A stretch of 64,000 bases of DNA. It comes from Gambelia wislizenii (lineage: Eukaryota; Chordata; Lepidosauria; Squamata; Crotaphytidae). The first letter of the stretch is position 1, and each line of letters begins with the position of its first letter. Below the pieces are notes generated by a model. The model was not told the origin of the DNA. It searched no databases and saw nothing but the letters and a program-made list of their open reading frames with translations. The stretch covers positions 77,283,001-77,347,000 of the forward strand of contig JAUMIR010000004.1 in NCBI GenBank assembly GCA_030847615.1. The letters are read 5' to 3'. The translations under genes and the position numbers were made by a program. Below are positions 54,697 through 64,000 of the stretch, piece after piece.

Positions 54697-56643
54697 CAGT
54701 CGACCCTCCACATTCGCGAACTTGACATTCGCGGTTTCGATTATTTGCGGTTTTGCGAGGGGCCCCCACGGCCCCCCCAAAACCGCGACACGGGGCCTCC
54801 AGAGGCCCCGTGAAAGCACTGGGAGGGAGCGGGGAGGGCAGGGGAGACCTCCACGGGGCCTTCGGAGACCCTCCGGAGGCCCCGCGAAGGCCTTGGAAGG
54901 GAGGGGGGAGGGCTGGGGAGGCCTCCATGGGGCCTCCGGAGACGCTCCAGAGGCCCCAAGGAGGCCTGGGAGGGAGCGGGGAGGGCCGGGGGAGGCCCCA
55001 TGAAGGCCCGGGGAGGGGGTGGGGAGGGCCGGGGAGGCCTCCATGGGGCCTCCGGAGACACTCCGGAGGCCCCACGAAGGCCCGGGAGGGAGTGGGGAGG
55101 GCTGGGAGCGGCCTCCGTGGGGCCTTGCTAGGCCCCACGAAGGCCCGGGGAGGGAGGGGGGAGGCCGGGAGAGGCCTCCGCGGGGCCTTGCTAGGCCCCA
55201 CGAAGGCCCGGGGAGGGAGGGGGGAGGCCGGGAGAGGCCTCCGCGGGGCCTTGCTAGGCCCCACGAAGGCCCGGGGAGGGAGGGGGGAGGCCGGGAGAGG
55301 CCTCCGCGGGGCCTTGCTAGGCCCCACGAAGGCCTGGGGAGGGAGGGGGGAGGGCCCGGAGAGGCCTCCACGGGGCCTTGCTAGGCCCCACGAAGGCCCG
55401 GGGAGGGAGGGGGGAGGCCGGGAGAGGCCTCCGCGGGGCCTTGCTAGGCCCCACGAAGGCCCGGGGAGGGAGGGCGGAGGCCAGGAGAGGCCTCCGCGGG
55501 GCCTTGCTAGGCCCCACGAAGGCCTGGGGAGGGAGGGGGGAGGGCCCGGAGAGGCCTCCGCGGGGCCTTGCTAGGCCCCATGAAGGCCCAGGGAGGGAGG
55601 CCGGAGGCCAGGAGAGGCCTCTGCGGGGCCTTGCTAGGCCCCACGAAGGCCCGGGGAGGGAGGGGGAGGCCGGGAAAGGCCTCCGCGGGGCCTTGCTAGG
55701 CCCCACGAAGGCCCGGGGAGGGAGGGGGAGGCCGGGAGAGGCCTCCGCGGGGCCTTGCTAGGCCCCAGAAGGCCCGGGGAGGGAGGGGGAGGCCGGGAGA
55801 GGCCTCCGCGGGGCCTTGCTAGGCCCCACGAAGGCCCGGGGAGGGAGGGGGGAGGCCGGGAGAGGCCTCCGTGGGGCCTTGCTAGGCCCCACGAAGGCCC
55901 GGGGAGGGAGGGGGAGGCTGGGAGAGGCCTCCATGGGGCCTGGGGAGGGGGTGGGGAGGGCCGGTGAGGCCTCCATGGGGCCTCCGGAGATGCTCTGGAG
56001 GCCCCACGAAGGCCCGGGAGGGAGGGGGGAGGGCCCGGAGAGGCCAGAGATGCTCCGGAGGCCCCACAAAGGACCGGTGAGGGAGGGGGGAGGGCCTGGA
56101 GAAGCCTCCGCGGGGCCTAGCTAGGCCCCACGAAGGCCCGGGGAGGGAGGGAGGAGGCTGGGAGAGGCCTCCGCGGGGCCTTGCTAGGCCCCACGAAGGC
56201 CCGGGGAGGGAGGGGGGAGGCTGGGAGAGGCCTCCATGGGGCCTCCGGAGACGCTCCGGAGGCCCCATGAAGGCCTGGGGGAGGGCTGGGGAGGCCTCCA
56301 TGGGGCCTCCGGAGACGCTCCGGAGGCCCCATGAAGGCCTGGGAGGGAGAGGGGAGGGCCGTGAGAGGCCTCCGCGGGGTTTCCGGAGACTCTCCGGAGG
56401 CCCCGTTGAGGGCTTGGGCGGGAGGGGGGAGGGCTGGGGAGGCATCCACGGGGCCTCGGGAGGGTCTCCAGAGGCCCCAGGAAGGCCTAGGAAGGGAGTG
56501 GGGAGGCTGGAGGAAGCGACTATGGGACCTCCGGAGGCCCCATGGTCGCTATGGTGGGGGAGGGGGGCAGTCGTTATTCGCGGATTTTTCACATTCGCGG
56601 GGGTCCGTGGAACGGAACCCCCGCGAATGTGAAGGGACGACTG
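54697..56643. mobile_element. Tigger-ended element carrying a GC-rich tandem array
   Basis: TA duplication at 54695-54696 and 56644-56645. Inverted ends CAGTCGACCCTCCACATTCG and CGAATGTGAAGGGACGACTG. Subterminal ATTCGCGGTTTCGATTATTT pairs loosely with GTTATTCGCGGATTTTT. These ends and the TA target are those of pogo/Tigger elements. The interior (about 54760-56560) is almost wholly the 63-bp tandem array. There is no transposase. The insertion lies in the LINE at 54044-57690 and is therefore younger than it. Confidence 0.85.
54760..56560. repeat. 63-bp GC-rich minisatellite array
   Basis: Two unit types alternate. One has GGGGCCTTGCTAGGCCCCAC (for example 55138-55700), with starts of CGAAGGCC at 55138, 55201, 55264, 55327, 55391, 55454 and 55517, spacing 63 or 64. 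The other has GGGGCCTCCGGAGACgCTCC then GGAGGCCCC, a hairpin with a 13-bp stem. Each unit carries GGGGAGGGAGGGGGGAGG, able to form G-quadruplexes. There are about 25-30 units. As 63 is three times 21, several frames stay open; these are not genes. Confidence 0.9.
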
Positions 56644-57690
56644 TATATGCCTTTGCTAATCTGTGATCGATCTCTTTGTCAATCTTGGCACTGAGGAGAT
56701 GATGTTTCCCAGATAGGAGAACTGGTGAACGGACTTAAGCACAGATTTGCCTACAGCAATGTGGGGATGGTGGTGTTCATCCTGTGGTGCAGGCTGGTAG
56801 AGAACTTCCGTTTTCTTCAGGTTGACTGCAGCTGTTGTGAAGCAGGATGTTAGGTGCTGCAGAGCTGCTTCTGTGTGGGCAACAAGGGCAGCAGCATCAA
56901 CGAAGAGCAGCTCATGGACTATATAGTTTAGAGTCTTAGTGCAAACCCTCAGATGGCTTAAGTTAAACAAGCTACCATCAGTACGATAACGTATATAGAT
57001 GCCGTCTTCTTCTTCAAGCTCTGCCGTAGCCCTTTGAAGCATCAAGAAGGGTGCTTACATAAGAAGATTGTAAATAAAGTTGGAGCAAGAACACAACCTT
57101 GCTTCACTCCATTAGATATTAGAAAGGGTTCTGAAAGAGCATTCCATATCTGACTTGACTGTGCTGCCCCTCGTGTAGCAAGATAATCATTTTAAGGAAT
57201 TTGGGGGGGCATCCTAGTCTTTCCAGGATCTGCCACAGACCTTTTCTACTCACAGTGTCGAAGGCTTTGGTGAGGTCGACAAATGTTACATAAAGTCCCT
57301 TGTTCTGCTCTCTACATTTTCTTGCAGTTGTCTACGGGCAAATACCATATCTCTAGTACTCCTATTGGCTCTGAAGCCACATTGGCTTTCAGGAAGAAGT
57401 TCTTCTGCAATAGCAGGAACTAATCTGTTCAGGAGTATCCTTGCAAGGATTTTTCCAGTAATAGAGAGCAGTGCTATACCTTGATAATTTGAGCAATCAG
57501 ATTTTGCTCCCTTTTTTCTTGTACAGGTTGATGATGACTGCATCTCGGGGATCTGATGGCAGTTCCCCTTTTCCCCAGCAATTCACAAGGAGTTCGTGGA
57601 ATTTAACATGAAGTACATGACCTCTGTGTTTCCAAACTTCAAGTGGGTGACCTGTGCCTGTTCTGTTATAAGGAATGACTGTTGATAGGC

Positions 57691-58839
57691 AACTTCAAGG
57701 CCTCCTCCTCTCCTGGTTTCTTCTGGCAATTAATCTTTCAGGCAGGCTTAAATTCGCTAGCCTTTGAGACAGATGAGATCTTCTAATAGAAGATTGTCTT
57801 CTATTAGTTCGTGAAACCTATGGTCCTATCCACCCGTCTTCAGCAAGCAGGCTGGACCCAAATACTAGGTTGTAGAAGACCTAAAATAGATCATGACAAC
57901 TGCAGAATTACCACAGTACAAGTATGTGGTAAAAACATTAAGAAGTAGGCCACAAGTTCATGTACGGACTAAATTTTGGACTAAAAATGTCTAAACACCT
58001 GCTCTGGAGGTCAAATAGAACACTACTCCCCATATAGTTTCATAAAGTCAAAGGGAGCCACCTTCAGCTCAGTGATGGTTAATAAATCCAGAACATGAAA
58101 AAGTTACTTTTTCAACAGCTCCCAGAATCCCCCAGCAAGCATGGCCAATGTTGCCATGATTGTGTAAGAACCCATTTATCTCCACTTAATCTCTCCCCTC
58201 CTTCATGCCCATTGTTGAGATGTGGCAACAAGAGAATTGAAAAGGGCTATGCTTGGGGGTGGATATTTGGAGTTGTGATCTTAGAAAGCATCTTTTTCAA
58301 ACTCTGTCAGAGGGCTGCTAGGAACTGAGAGCAATGTTGATCACTGATATTCTGTCTGGATTCCCATGCTTTTAGCAATTGTCTGTCACACAAATATTCA
58401 ACAGGTTAGGTTTTTAGATGTAGCAATGGGGAAGCAGCTTGAGCTGTATTCTGCCCGCCACATCTCTACTAAAAGCAAAGGAGAGATACAAATAGGAAAG
58501 ATGGAACTGGCTGCTCTTGGACTTGTGCTAGCATTAGGTCAGAGGGTGAAGAAGCCATCTCAGGCAGCAAATCTGGGGAAAATGAAAGGGCAGAAAACTG
58601 TTGGTTATTTAATTTTTTCTCTCTTTCTTTTTTTCTTCCTGCCAATAATAGGAAAAGCTCCTTGTGGAATTTTGTGTTCTAGCTGCCAAAACAACTTGGT
58701 TGGCTTTGAATAGAAGATTCCTTGACTTGGCTGAGTGGGAGGCATAATTTGCTGCTCTGCCTCAGGCAGCAAAATGTCTTGGGTTTGCCTTGAAAAGCCA
58801 TAATTAAGAGAACAATGCCATGGTCATTATTGTTACTAT
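57691..58839. other. No recognised feature
   Basis: Includes a short palindrome AGATCTTCTAATAGAAGATTG near 57775. The stretch 58720-58800 shares CTCTGCCTCAGGCAGCAAAA with about 12320 and is probably an old repeat. Confidence 0.35.
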
Positions 58840-58860
58840 CTCATCATCATCATCATCATT
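58840..58860. repeat. (ATC)n microsatellite
   Basis: About seven ATC units. Confidence 0.9.
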
Positions 58861-61019
58861 AGGGTAACCACTACCACCACTATTCTTTCCTGGAGTTTTT
58901 TTTAACTCACAGGAATGTAACCTTTCTGTCAGAATGTCAGAAAGGTCATGCTGGGGTTTTCCAAATACAGAATGCTGAGAATAAATATTGTACATAAACA
59001 AGGCAATGGGCACAAATATAGTACGGATCAGAAAAAAAATTGCCAGTCTCACCCACTAGATATTTTGGGGAAAACTGTACTACAACATACACTTAATATT
59101 CATTCACTACAAATAAAATGGCAACCTTTCTTGATACACTATGGAAGAAGTCTTTTAAAAAGCAACCTTCCTGAAAGCAATATTATCGGTTAAAGGATGA
59201 TAGTAAAAAAAATAATTATCAGCAATCACTTGGCTTGTTAGGCTGTAAGATCATTTAGATGATCTTTAGTTTAACAAACCAAGTGAAGAATCTGACATTT
59301 TAAGCAAACACATACCCAACATAAGCCAACTCTTACTGGGTTTCTGCACCCATGTTTCCATTTTGTCACTTGACAGATTGGCAGATGACAAGGATTTATC
59401 AGATACTATATTGATTTGTGCTGCTTTTCCACCCACACTTTCAGACAAGGCTTTTATTATTCTATTATCCTGCTTCATTTGTAGAATTTTAAAGGGATCC
59501 AGACATTGTCACCTTCCACATTGTTGTCCCTCAGGTGTTTCTCCACTGCTTCTTCCATTTTCTTTGTTTTCATAAAAGCATGTTAAGGAGGAAAAGACAG
59601 AACAGCTGCACAATCCCATTTTATGGTTAGTGATAGATGCTGTTCATCTGCAACCATCAAGAATCTCAGAACAGTCCATCAAATCCAGCGGTAAACCACT
59701 ACTTCTTCCCAGGTACCTACATAAATATCTGTCATACCTTGCAAATGGGCTCTCAACAATCCCCGCAACAACCGAGCAACTGAAGATGTTACCATAGGAC
59801 CCCACTTTGATGTTAATTGCCACAACATAAATCCTGCCAATAAGATAGTCACTGTAGGACAACAAAGAGGCTACTGAATTATACTAAGCTCAGGGCTCAG
59901 CTGTGAAGCTTCTTGGGTAACTGTCAGCCAATCCTCTCTTAAATGGCCCATAAGGATAAAAGACAAGCTCCTCGGAGGAGGAATTAAGTCATAAATAAAA
60001 TGTAAGAAATAAAACATAATAATTATTAATAAATAAGAATTAAGTGGCAGACAGGGTCTCTTCTGATAATTTTGCTTTGCTAATGCCTTTAGTTAGTTAG
60101 TACCTCAGACAAGTAGGGACACAGGTGAGACGGTTGGTTACAAAATAGTAAGCAAGTAGATAATGTAAATTATAAATACCGAAAGCTGAAAAGTATTTAA
60201 AATGAAATATCTGAGTCAACTGTGTGAACCAGATGAAGGTGGGCAGGAGGAAAGAAATTAACTCCCATTGGTAGGACCAAGAGAGCTCATTAAAACAGTA
60301 TATAAACTTTCCTCCTCACTGCTCTCCTGGGACGTCTTCCTTTATTGCACCTTAAAGTCATTGGGGATTACAGCGGAATTGGATTTCCTTTTGAGCAACC
60401 TGCAGGAAGCACATTAAAAAATGCATATGCACAAATTTGGCCAGTTGCGATTCCTAATGTCGCCACCCACAGCAGGAGGGAATGGATGTGGTGCAAATAC
60501 ATACACATTATATATGCAGCCGTGTCTTTGGGGATGTGGGCCTGGAGGATTTATAGACTGAGAGGTTTCAGCTCTGGAACAGAGGAGACCTGAGCTCAGA
60601 CAAGAAACTGAAAGAGAAGCCGTCACAGAGTTTTATTCAAAGTGTTGTCTCCAGTTTATTTAAACATGAACCTGACCTCCCACATTCACATGGGGCTAAA
60701 AAAAATCCCACCTTTTAATGCCACAGATCTGAAAGGTTTCTGGGATTGTGCAGTTCATGCCTGGCTTAATTAAGGTGGGCACCTGTCAAAAACTATCCGG
60801 AAAGATGTTTGTCTCCTGAAACGTTTGGTTGAACACAAAGCACTTAATAAGTAATGTGCTGCAGGCCAAATGTTCTAATACGGACACTGCAATGTTGTGG
60901 ACTGGTTGAGTCAACAGTAGTTCAAGCACTAGTCTGCCAACACACTCTCCCTCGTTACTGTCTTTGGCTGTTGAACTTAAAAGTTCCACAGAAAGTGGCC
61001 ACAGCATGGACTTTGTCAT
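58861..61019. other. No recognised feature
   Basis: AT-rich sequence, no exon or named repeat recognised. Confidence 0.35.
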
Positions 61020-61202
61020 ACTACACTGTGCTATTATTCCACTCTAATAGCTATGGCTGCCTCCTGTGGAATTCTGGGGTTTGTAGTCTAGTGAGGCCTA
61101 AGAGTGAAATCTGGTTGAGAGATTTAAATGCCCTTCCCAAAATTGCAAATCCCAGGATTCCACAGGAGGCAGCCATAGCAGTTAAAGTGGAATAATAGCT
61201 CT
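61020..61202. mobile_element. Family B-like miniature inverted-repeat element
   Basis: CTATTATTCCACTCTAATAG and AGTTAAAGTGGAATAATAG form the inner arms. GCTGCCTCCTGTGGAATTCT is answered by GATTCCACAGGAGGCAGC. It is the same subfamily as 32003-32223, lacking that copy's outermost bases. Confidence 0.8.
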
Positions 61203-61439
61203 AGGGAGAGGCAATAACTTTGGTGGAAAGGGACAGACCTTGTTTACAGATGGACTCATGTTCAATGCACAGCATAGACACTTGAAAGGATCTATACTAA
61301 TCTTAGTTCATGATCTGATGATATATCATACAACAGCCTTGCTAAATTTAAGCAACTTTGATTCTGGATCAATACATGGATGTGAGATCACCTAAGTATC
61401 TTATGTAATGCTACTTGGAAAAAAGCTGGGATATAAATA

Positions 61440-61640
61440 CAGTCAGCTCTCCATATCCATGGGTTCTGCATCCACGGATTCAAGCAACCATGGCTCAAAA
61501 ATATTTTTTAAAAATCCCAAAAAACAAACTTTGCTATTTGCCATTTTATATAAGAAATGCCATTTTAGTACTCCATTGTATACAAGGGACCCGGGGTATA
61601 ACGAAATCAAGGTCTCCATTAGAGCTTCTGCCATTCCTTT
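61440..61640. mobile_element. Tigger/MER2-like element, left part
   Basis: After TA (61438-61439): CAGTCAGCTCTCCATATCCA, then GGGTTCTGCATCCACGGATT, CAAGCAACCATGGCTCAAAA and ATATTTTTTAAAAATCCC. I recall this left end from MER2/Tigger-type elements. The right inverted end is not visible, so the end coordinate is approximate. Confidence 0.65.
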
Positions 61641-64000
61641 GCTAACTTAGCCACTGGACTTATACTGGCTAGTCATTGATTACCAACAGTCCATGGGGTG
61701 CCTCATCCCATTGCTGCACCCCCCCCCTGCTCAGACCATACACTGCCAGGGTCCCTGATGCAGTAGAGAATTAAATTTATGTTAATATTGTAAGTGCTAC
61801 CAGCTGCCACATGGTACATAGAACTATTTTATGGTGTTACATAGCTCATTCAGGATGACAAGAGTGATTTATGTGCTCAGAGAAAAGTGGTTCATGGAGT
61901 GTAACAAAAACCTCCTAGAATCATGCCCTTTTGTAAAATAATGGCTGTTGTTTCTTAGCAATTATGGAAATGTACATCTTGGTGTTCTTACTCCAGTCCT
62001 ATTAGTCAACCAGAGATCTGTTATCTGAGCCATGTGAAGACGGTTAACATATCCTTCATAATATTGTTCTTTAATAAAGCGCGGTGGATTGAAGCAGTTT
62101 TTCCCACAAGTTGTAAACCTTTAAGGTAAATGAGAAAATAGAGGTTCCTGGACTTTTCTAGGAACCAAATGCCACAAACCTGCTCACAAACAACTTCCTC
62201 AACCATTTCAAGAAGACATTAAGAGATTGATTTTATATTTGCTGCTGTTCTGAGATGAAAAGAAATCCAAATTTTAAAAGTCCCTGACCAATCTAACATC
62301 TGAAGTTCCCCATCGTCTGGAGTTGAAATCTGGTGAAAGATATTAGTTGTTTGCATTTAGATTCCATCTATGCTTCCATGATATTTTGCACAATAAGAAA
62401 GTTACATAAACCAAAATATGCCTGGCTTTCACCAATCAATACCATGTATCTCTGATGAACAGATTACAATGAAACAGTTAAGTGAATGCATACTAAGAAA
62501 GTAACATGTCAGAGTGTCATGCAAGCTATCTATAGCAAGCACTAAAAATTGTGCCTGGCTAAGAACACCTGCATATTACAGTACTTACTATCTATGAATA
62601 CACCATACATATTTTGAAGGTAAAGCTTTCTGCTTTCCCAGTCTCCTCACAGCCTTTTGGTGTCAAGTTCCTAGTCTGGAAATATCGGGAACTGTTCCAT
62701 TTCCGTCCCTAAGGCATTTCACACTATATTTTTGGAAAGTTTAGAAGAAGAATAATGAGATTATGTGTTGCTACTGGAGATCCCCACCTATGGAATGAAT
62801 TCATTTTATTTCAGTTCCACTGTACTTTGGAAACTGGAGTGCTACAAACCAAGTTTATCTTTGGAAATGTAAGAAAATATCACTAGTCCTTTTAAGTAAA
62901 GCCATATGTTTACTTAAATATTAAGAGTATGGATGTTATTGTTAATAGCTACTCCTAGGGTAGGCCTCTTTTGGTTTGGGTGGAGATTAGCACCTTGTAA
63001 TGCTGAGATTATAGGGCAGCTCTGAGGCTTTATTAGAAATCCAAGGAAATCATCTTTCCACAGACAGCTAGTATGACCTTCCATTCCAAACAGTCAAAGT
63101 CACTGGATATTAATTCTCTGATATTTTCTGGAATGGTGGGCTATACCATTGCTACTCAGGGTGGTGGTCTGTCGACTGGTGTAATCAGCTGCTGGTCTGT
63201 GGCAAGTTTCCAAGAAATAGTTTTAGCCAAGAGGCACAAATATGGTGCCAATCCCTGGTAAACTGGGGAGGTGGGGGACTGCAAGACCCTGACATCAGAT
63301 AGTTTAGGAAAAACTGGGTTACACCAAAGCCACTGAAAACTAAGAAAAGAACTAGACACCCTCTACTTCACAGTTAGGCAAAGTGTGGCCTGTGGGCCCT
63401 TATTGCAGGACATCTCCACATTTTTAAAAAACATATGACTGCTGTTTGCTGCTGAAACTAAAAAATAAATTACTATGGGCAATTACAGTTAATGGGCAAA
63501 GGAACTGAACATACTAGAGTCAAATGGACAATCAATATCTTATTCAATGGGCAATATTACACTCAATATCATATTAATTAAAATCAATTTAAGTACATTC
63601 ATGGTTTCTTTATATATTAATATAAATGCAATAATAATAAAATATGAATGGTGATTTTATTTCTTAATAATAAGTTGGTGGACTTTTATTTCTTGATAAT
63701 GAAATTTAAATATAGAATATAAATTATAAGTGGAAAAGTAGTATTTTAAAAATTTTATTTATATATATTTTTTCCTTTAAAAGATCTGCTAAGTTCTACT
63801 GTTTAGCTATTCCCTTAACTGTGTGGACTTCAAGCACTTGTCCTGCCTGAAGAGTTGTCCACTCCTGTCCTAGTCCTTGAAACAGGGCTATGTGCATTTG
63901 TAGAGTTATCCAAACCTAGCAATTTTTTTTTTAAAAAAATAGCTACCTCATTAGAAATAATTAAGCTGGATTCCAAGCTTTCTTTATCACCTCAGTTAAA
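61641..64000. other. No recognised feature
   Basis: AT-rich sequence, strongly so after 63540 with many TATA and AATAAT words. No exon or named repeat was recognised. Confidence 0.35.

Larger units (their letters stand above)
54100..57640 (-). pseudogene. LINE ORF2 (reverse transcriptase) remnant
   Basis: Reading the minus strand: a linker EVWKHRGHVLHVKFHELLVN, then KKGAKSDCSNYQGIALLSIT, LPESQCGFRANRSTRDMVFA (57543-57286) and the motif A region TFVDLTKAFDTVS (about 57270). Next come the thumb region GIYIRYRTDGSLFNLSHLRV and the catalytic box, decayed to LLFVDAAALV where FADD is expected (about 56893-56904). Then KKTEVLYQPAPQ, FSYLGNIIS and, beyond the insertion, RLHKRVWNNKHLRQSTKISV and VLSILLYGSETWVTYREHFR to VLEQAGLTSIEAMIL. 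The zinc-finger-like end follows near 54100. Frames shift several times. The clade is not one of CR1, L1, L2 or BovB as seen here; I leave it unassigned. Confidence 0.8.
54044..57690 (-). mobile_element. Second LINE type, long copy, split by a Tigger-like element
   Basis: On the minus strand it runs from upstream of the reverse transcriptase (about 57690) to a 3' end with CCAGAGAGAT (54044). It is interrupted by the element at 54697-56643. Removing that insert and one TA joins the flanks exactly (AKAY then TAFGRLHKRVW). It matches the fragments at 46850-47400 and 20982-21141. The 5' end is not sharply defined. Confidence 0.8.

Noticed and set aside
54760..56560. CRISPR-like regular repeats
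   Set aside because: Units are contiguous with no unique spacers, the genome is a vertebrate's, and no cas genes exist.
54753..56666. Long reading frames (up to about 270 codons) in several frames on both strands
   Set aside because: They are products of a 63-bp GC-rich tandem array whose period is a multiple of three. There is no start context, domain or codon signal.

Overview
The window looks like nuclear DNA of a squamate reptile, probably an iguanian-type lizard. It is AT-rich with one CpG island. Its interspersed repeats are typical of lizards: CR1, L2, L1 and BovB LINEs, tRNA-derived SINEs with a BovB-like tail (Sauria type), a 5S rRNA-derived SINE with the same tail, Tigger-like miniature elements and many hairpin-forming elements. 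No bacterial, viral or organellar gene set is present. The organism call is an inference from repeat families recalled from memory; no database was searched.

The only host gene sequence I can support is a first coding exon on the minus strand (8569-8650) inside a CpG island (about 8.7-9.65 kb). It encodes a 27-residue start that reads as a signal peptide and ends at a consensus splice donor in phase 1. It resembles the start of the very-low-density lipoprotein receptor (VLDLR). If that is right, 1-8568 is intron 1 and 9.7-64 kb is upstream DNA. The lack of any other gene there would fit the gene-poor region expected between SMARCA2 and VLDLR.

Layout: 1-8.5 kb is putative intron with SINEs, a 5'-truncated L1 with a 19-bp target-site duplication, a CR1 3' end and the 5S-SINE. 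8.5-10.2 kb holds the CpG island, exon 1 and a hairpin repeat. 10.4-16 kb is rich in miniature DNA elements, including a 329-bp near-perfect palindrome and a Tigger/MER44-like element. 16.2-26.3 kb holds two large broken CR1 copies and an L2 split by BovB. 29.6-37 kb is nested miniature elements. 37.7-41.6 kb holds the most complete CR1 (end of ORF1 plus ORF2), inserted in an older miniature element. 42-52 kb has more copies of three miniature families, here called A, D and E. 54-57.7 kb is a degraded LINE of another clade, split by a 1.95-kb Tigger-like element that carries a large GC-rich 63-bp tandem array. 58-64 kb is mostly unrecognised AT-rich sequence with a few miniature elements.

All large reading frames outside exon 1 belong to retrotransposons or tandem repeats. 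The retrotransposon copies all carry frameshifts, stops or truncations. The most unusual object is the Tigger-ended, minisatellite-filled element at 54697-56643. Other striking items are the palindrome at 13501-13829, the YY1-like motifs in family A, and the shared tail linking two SINE types to a BovB LINE.
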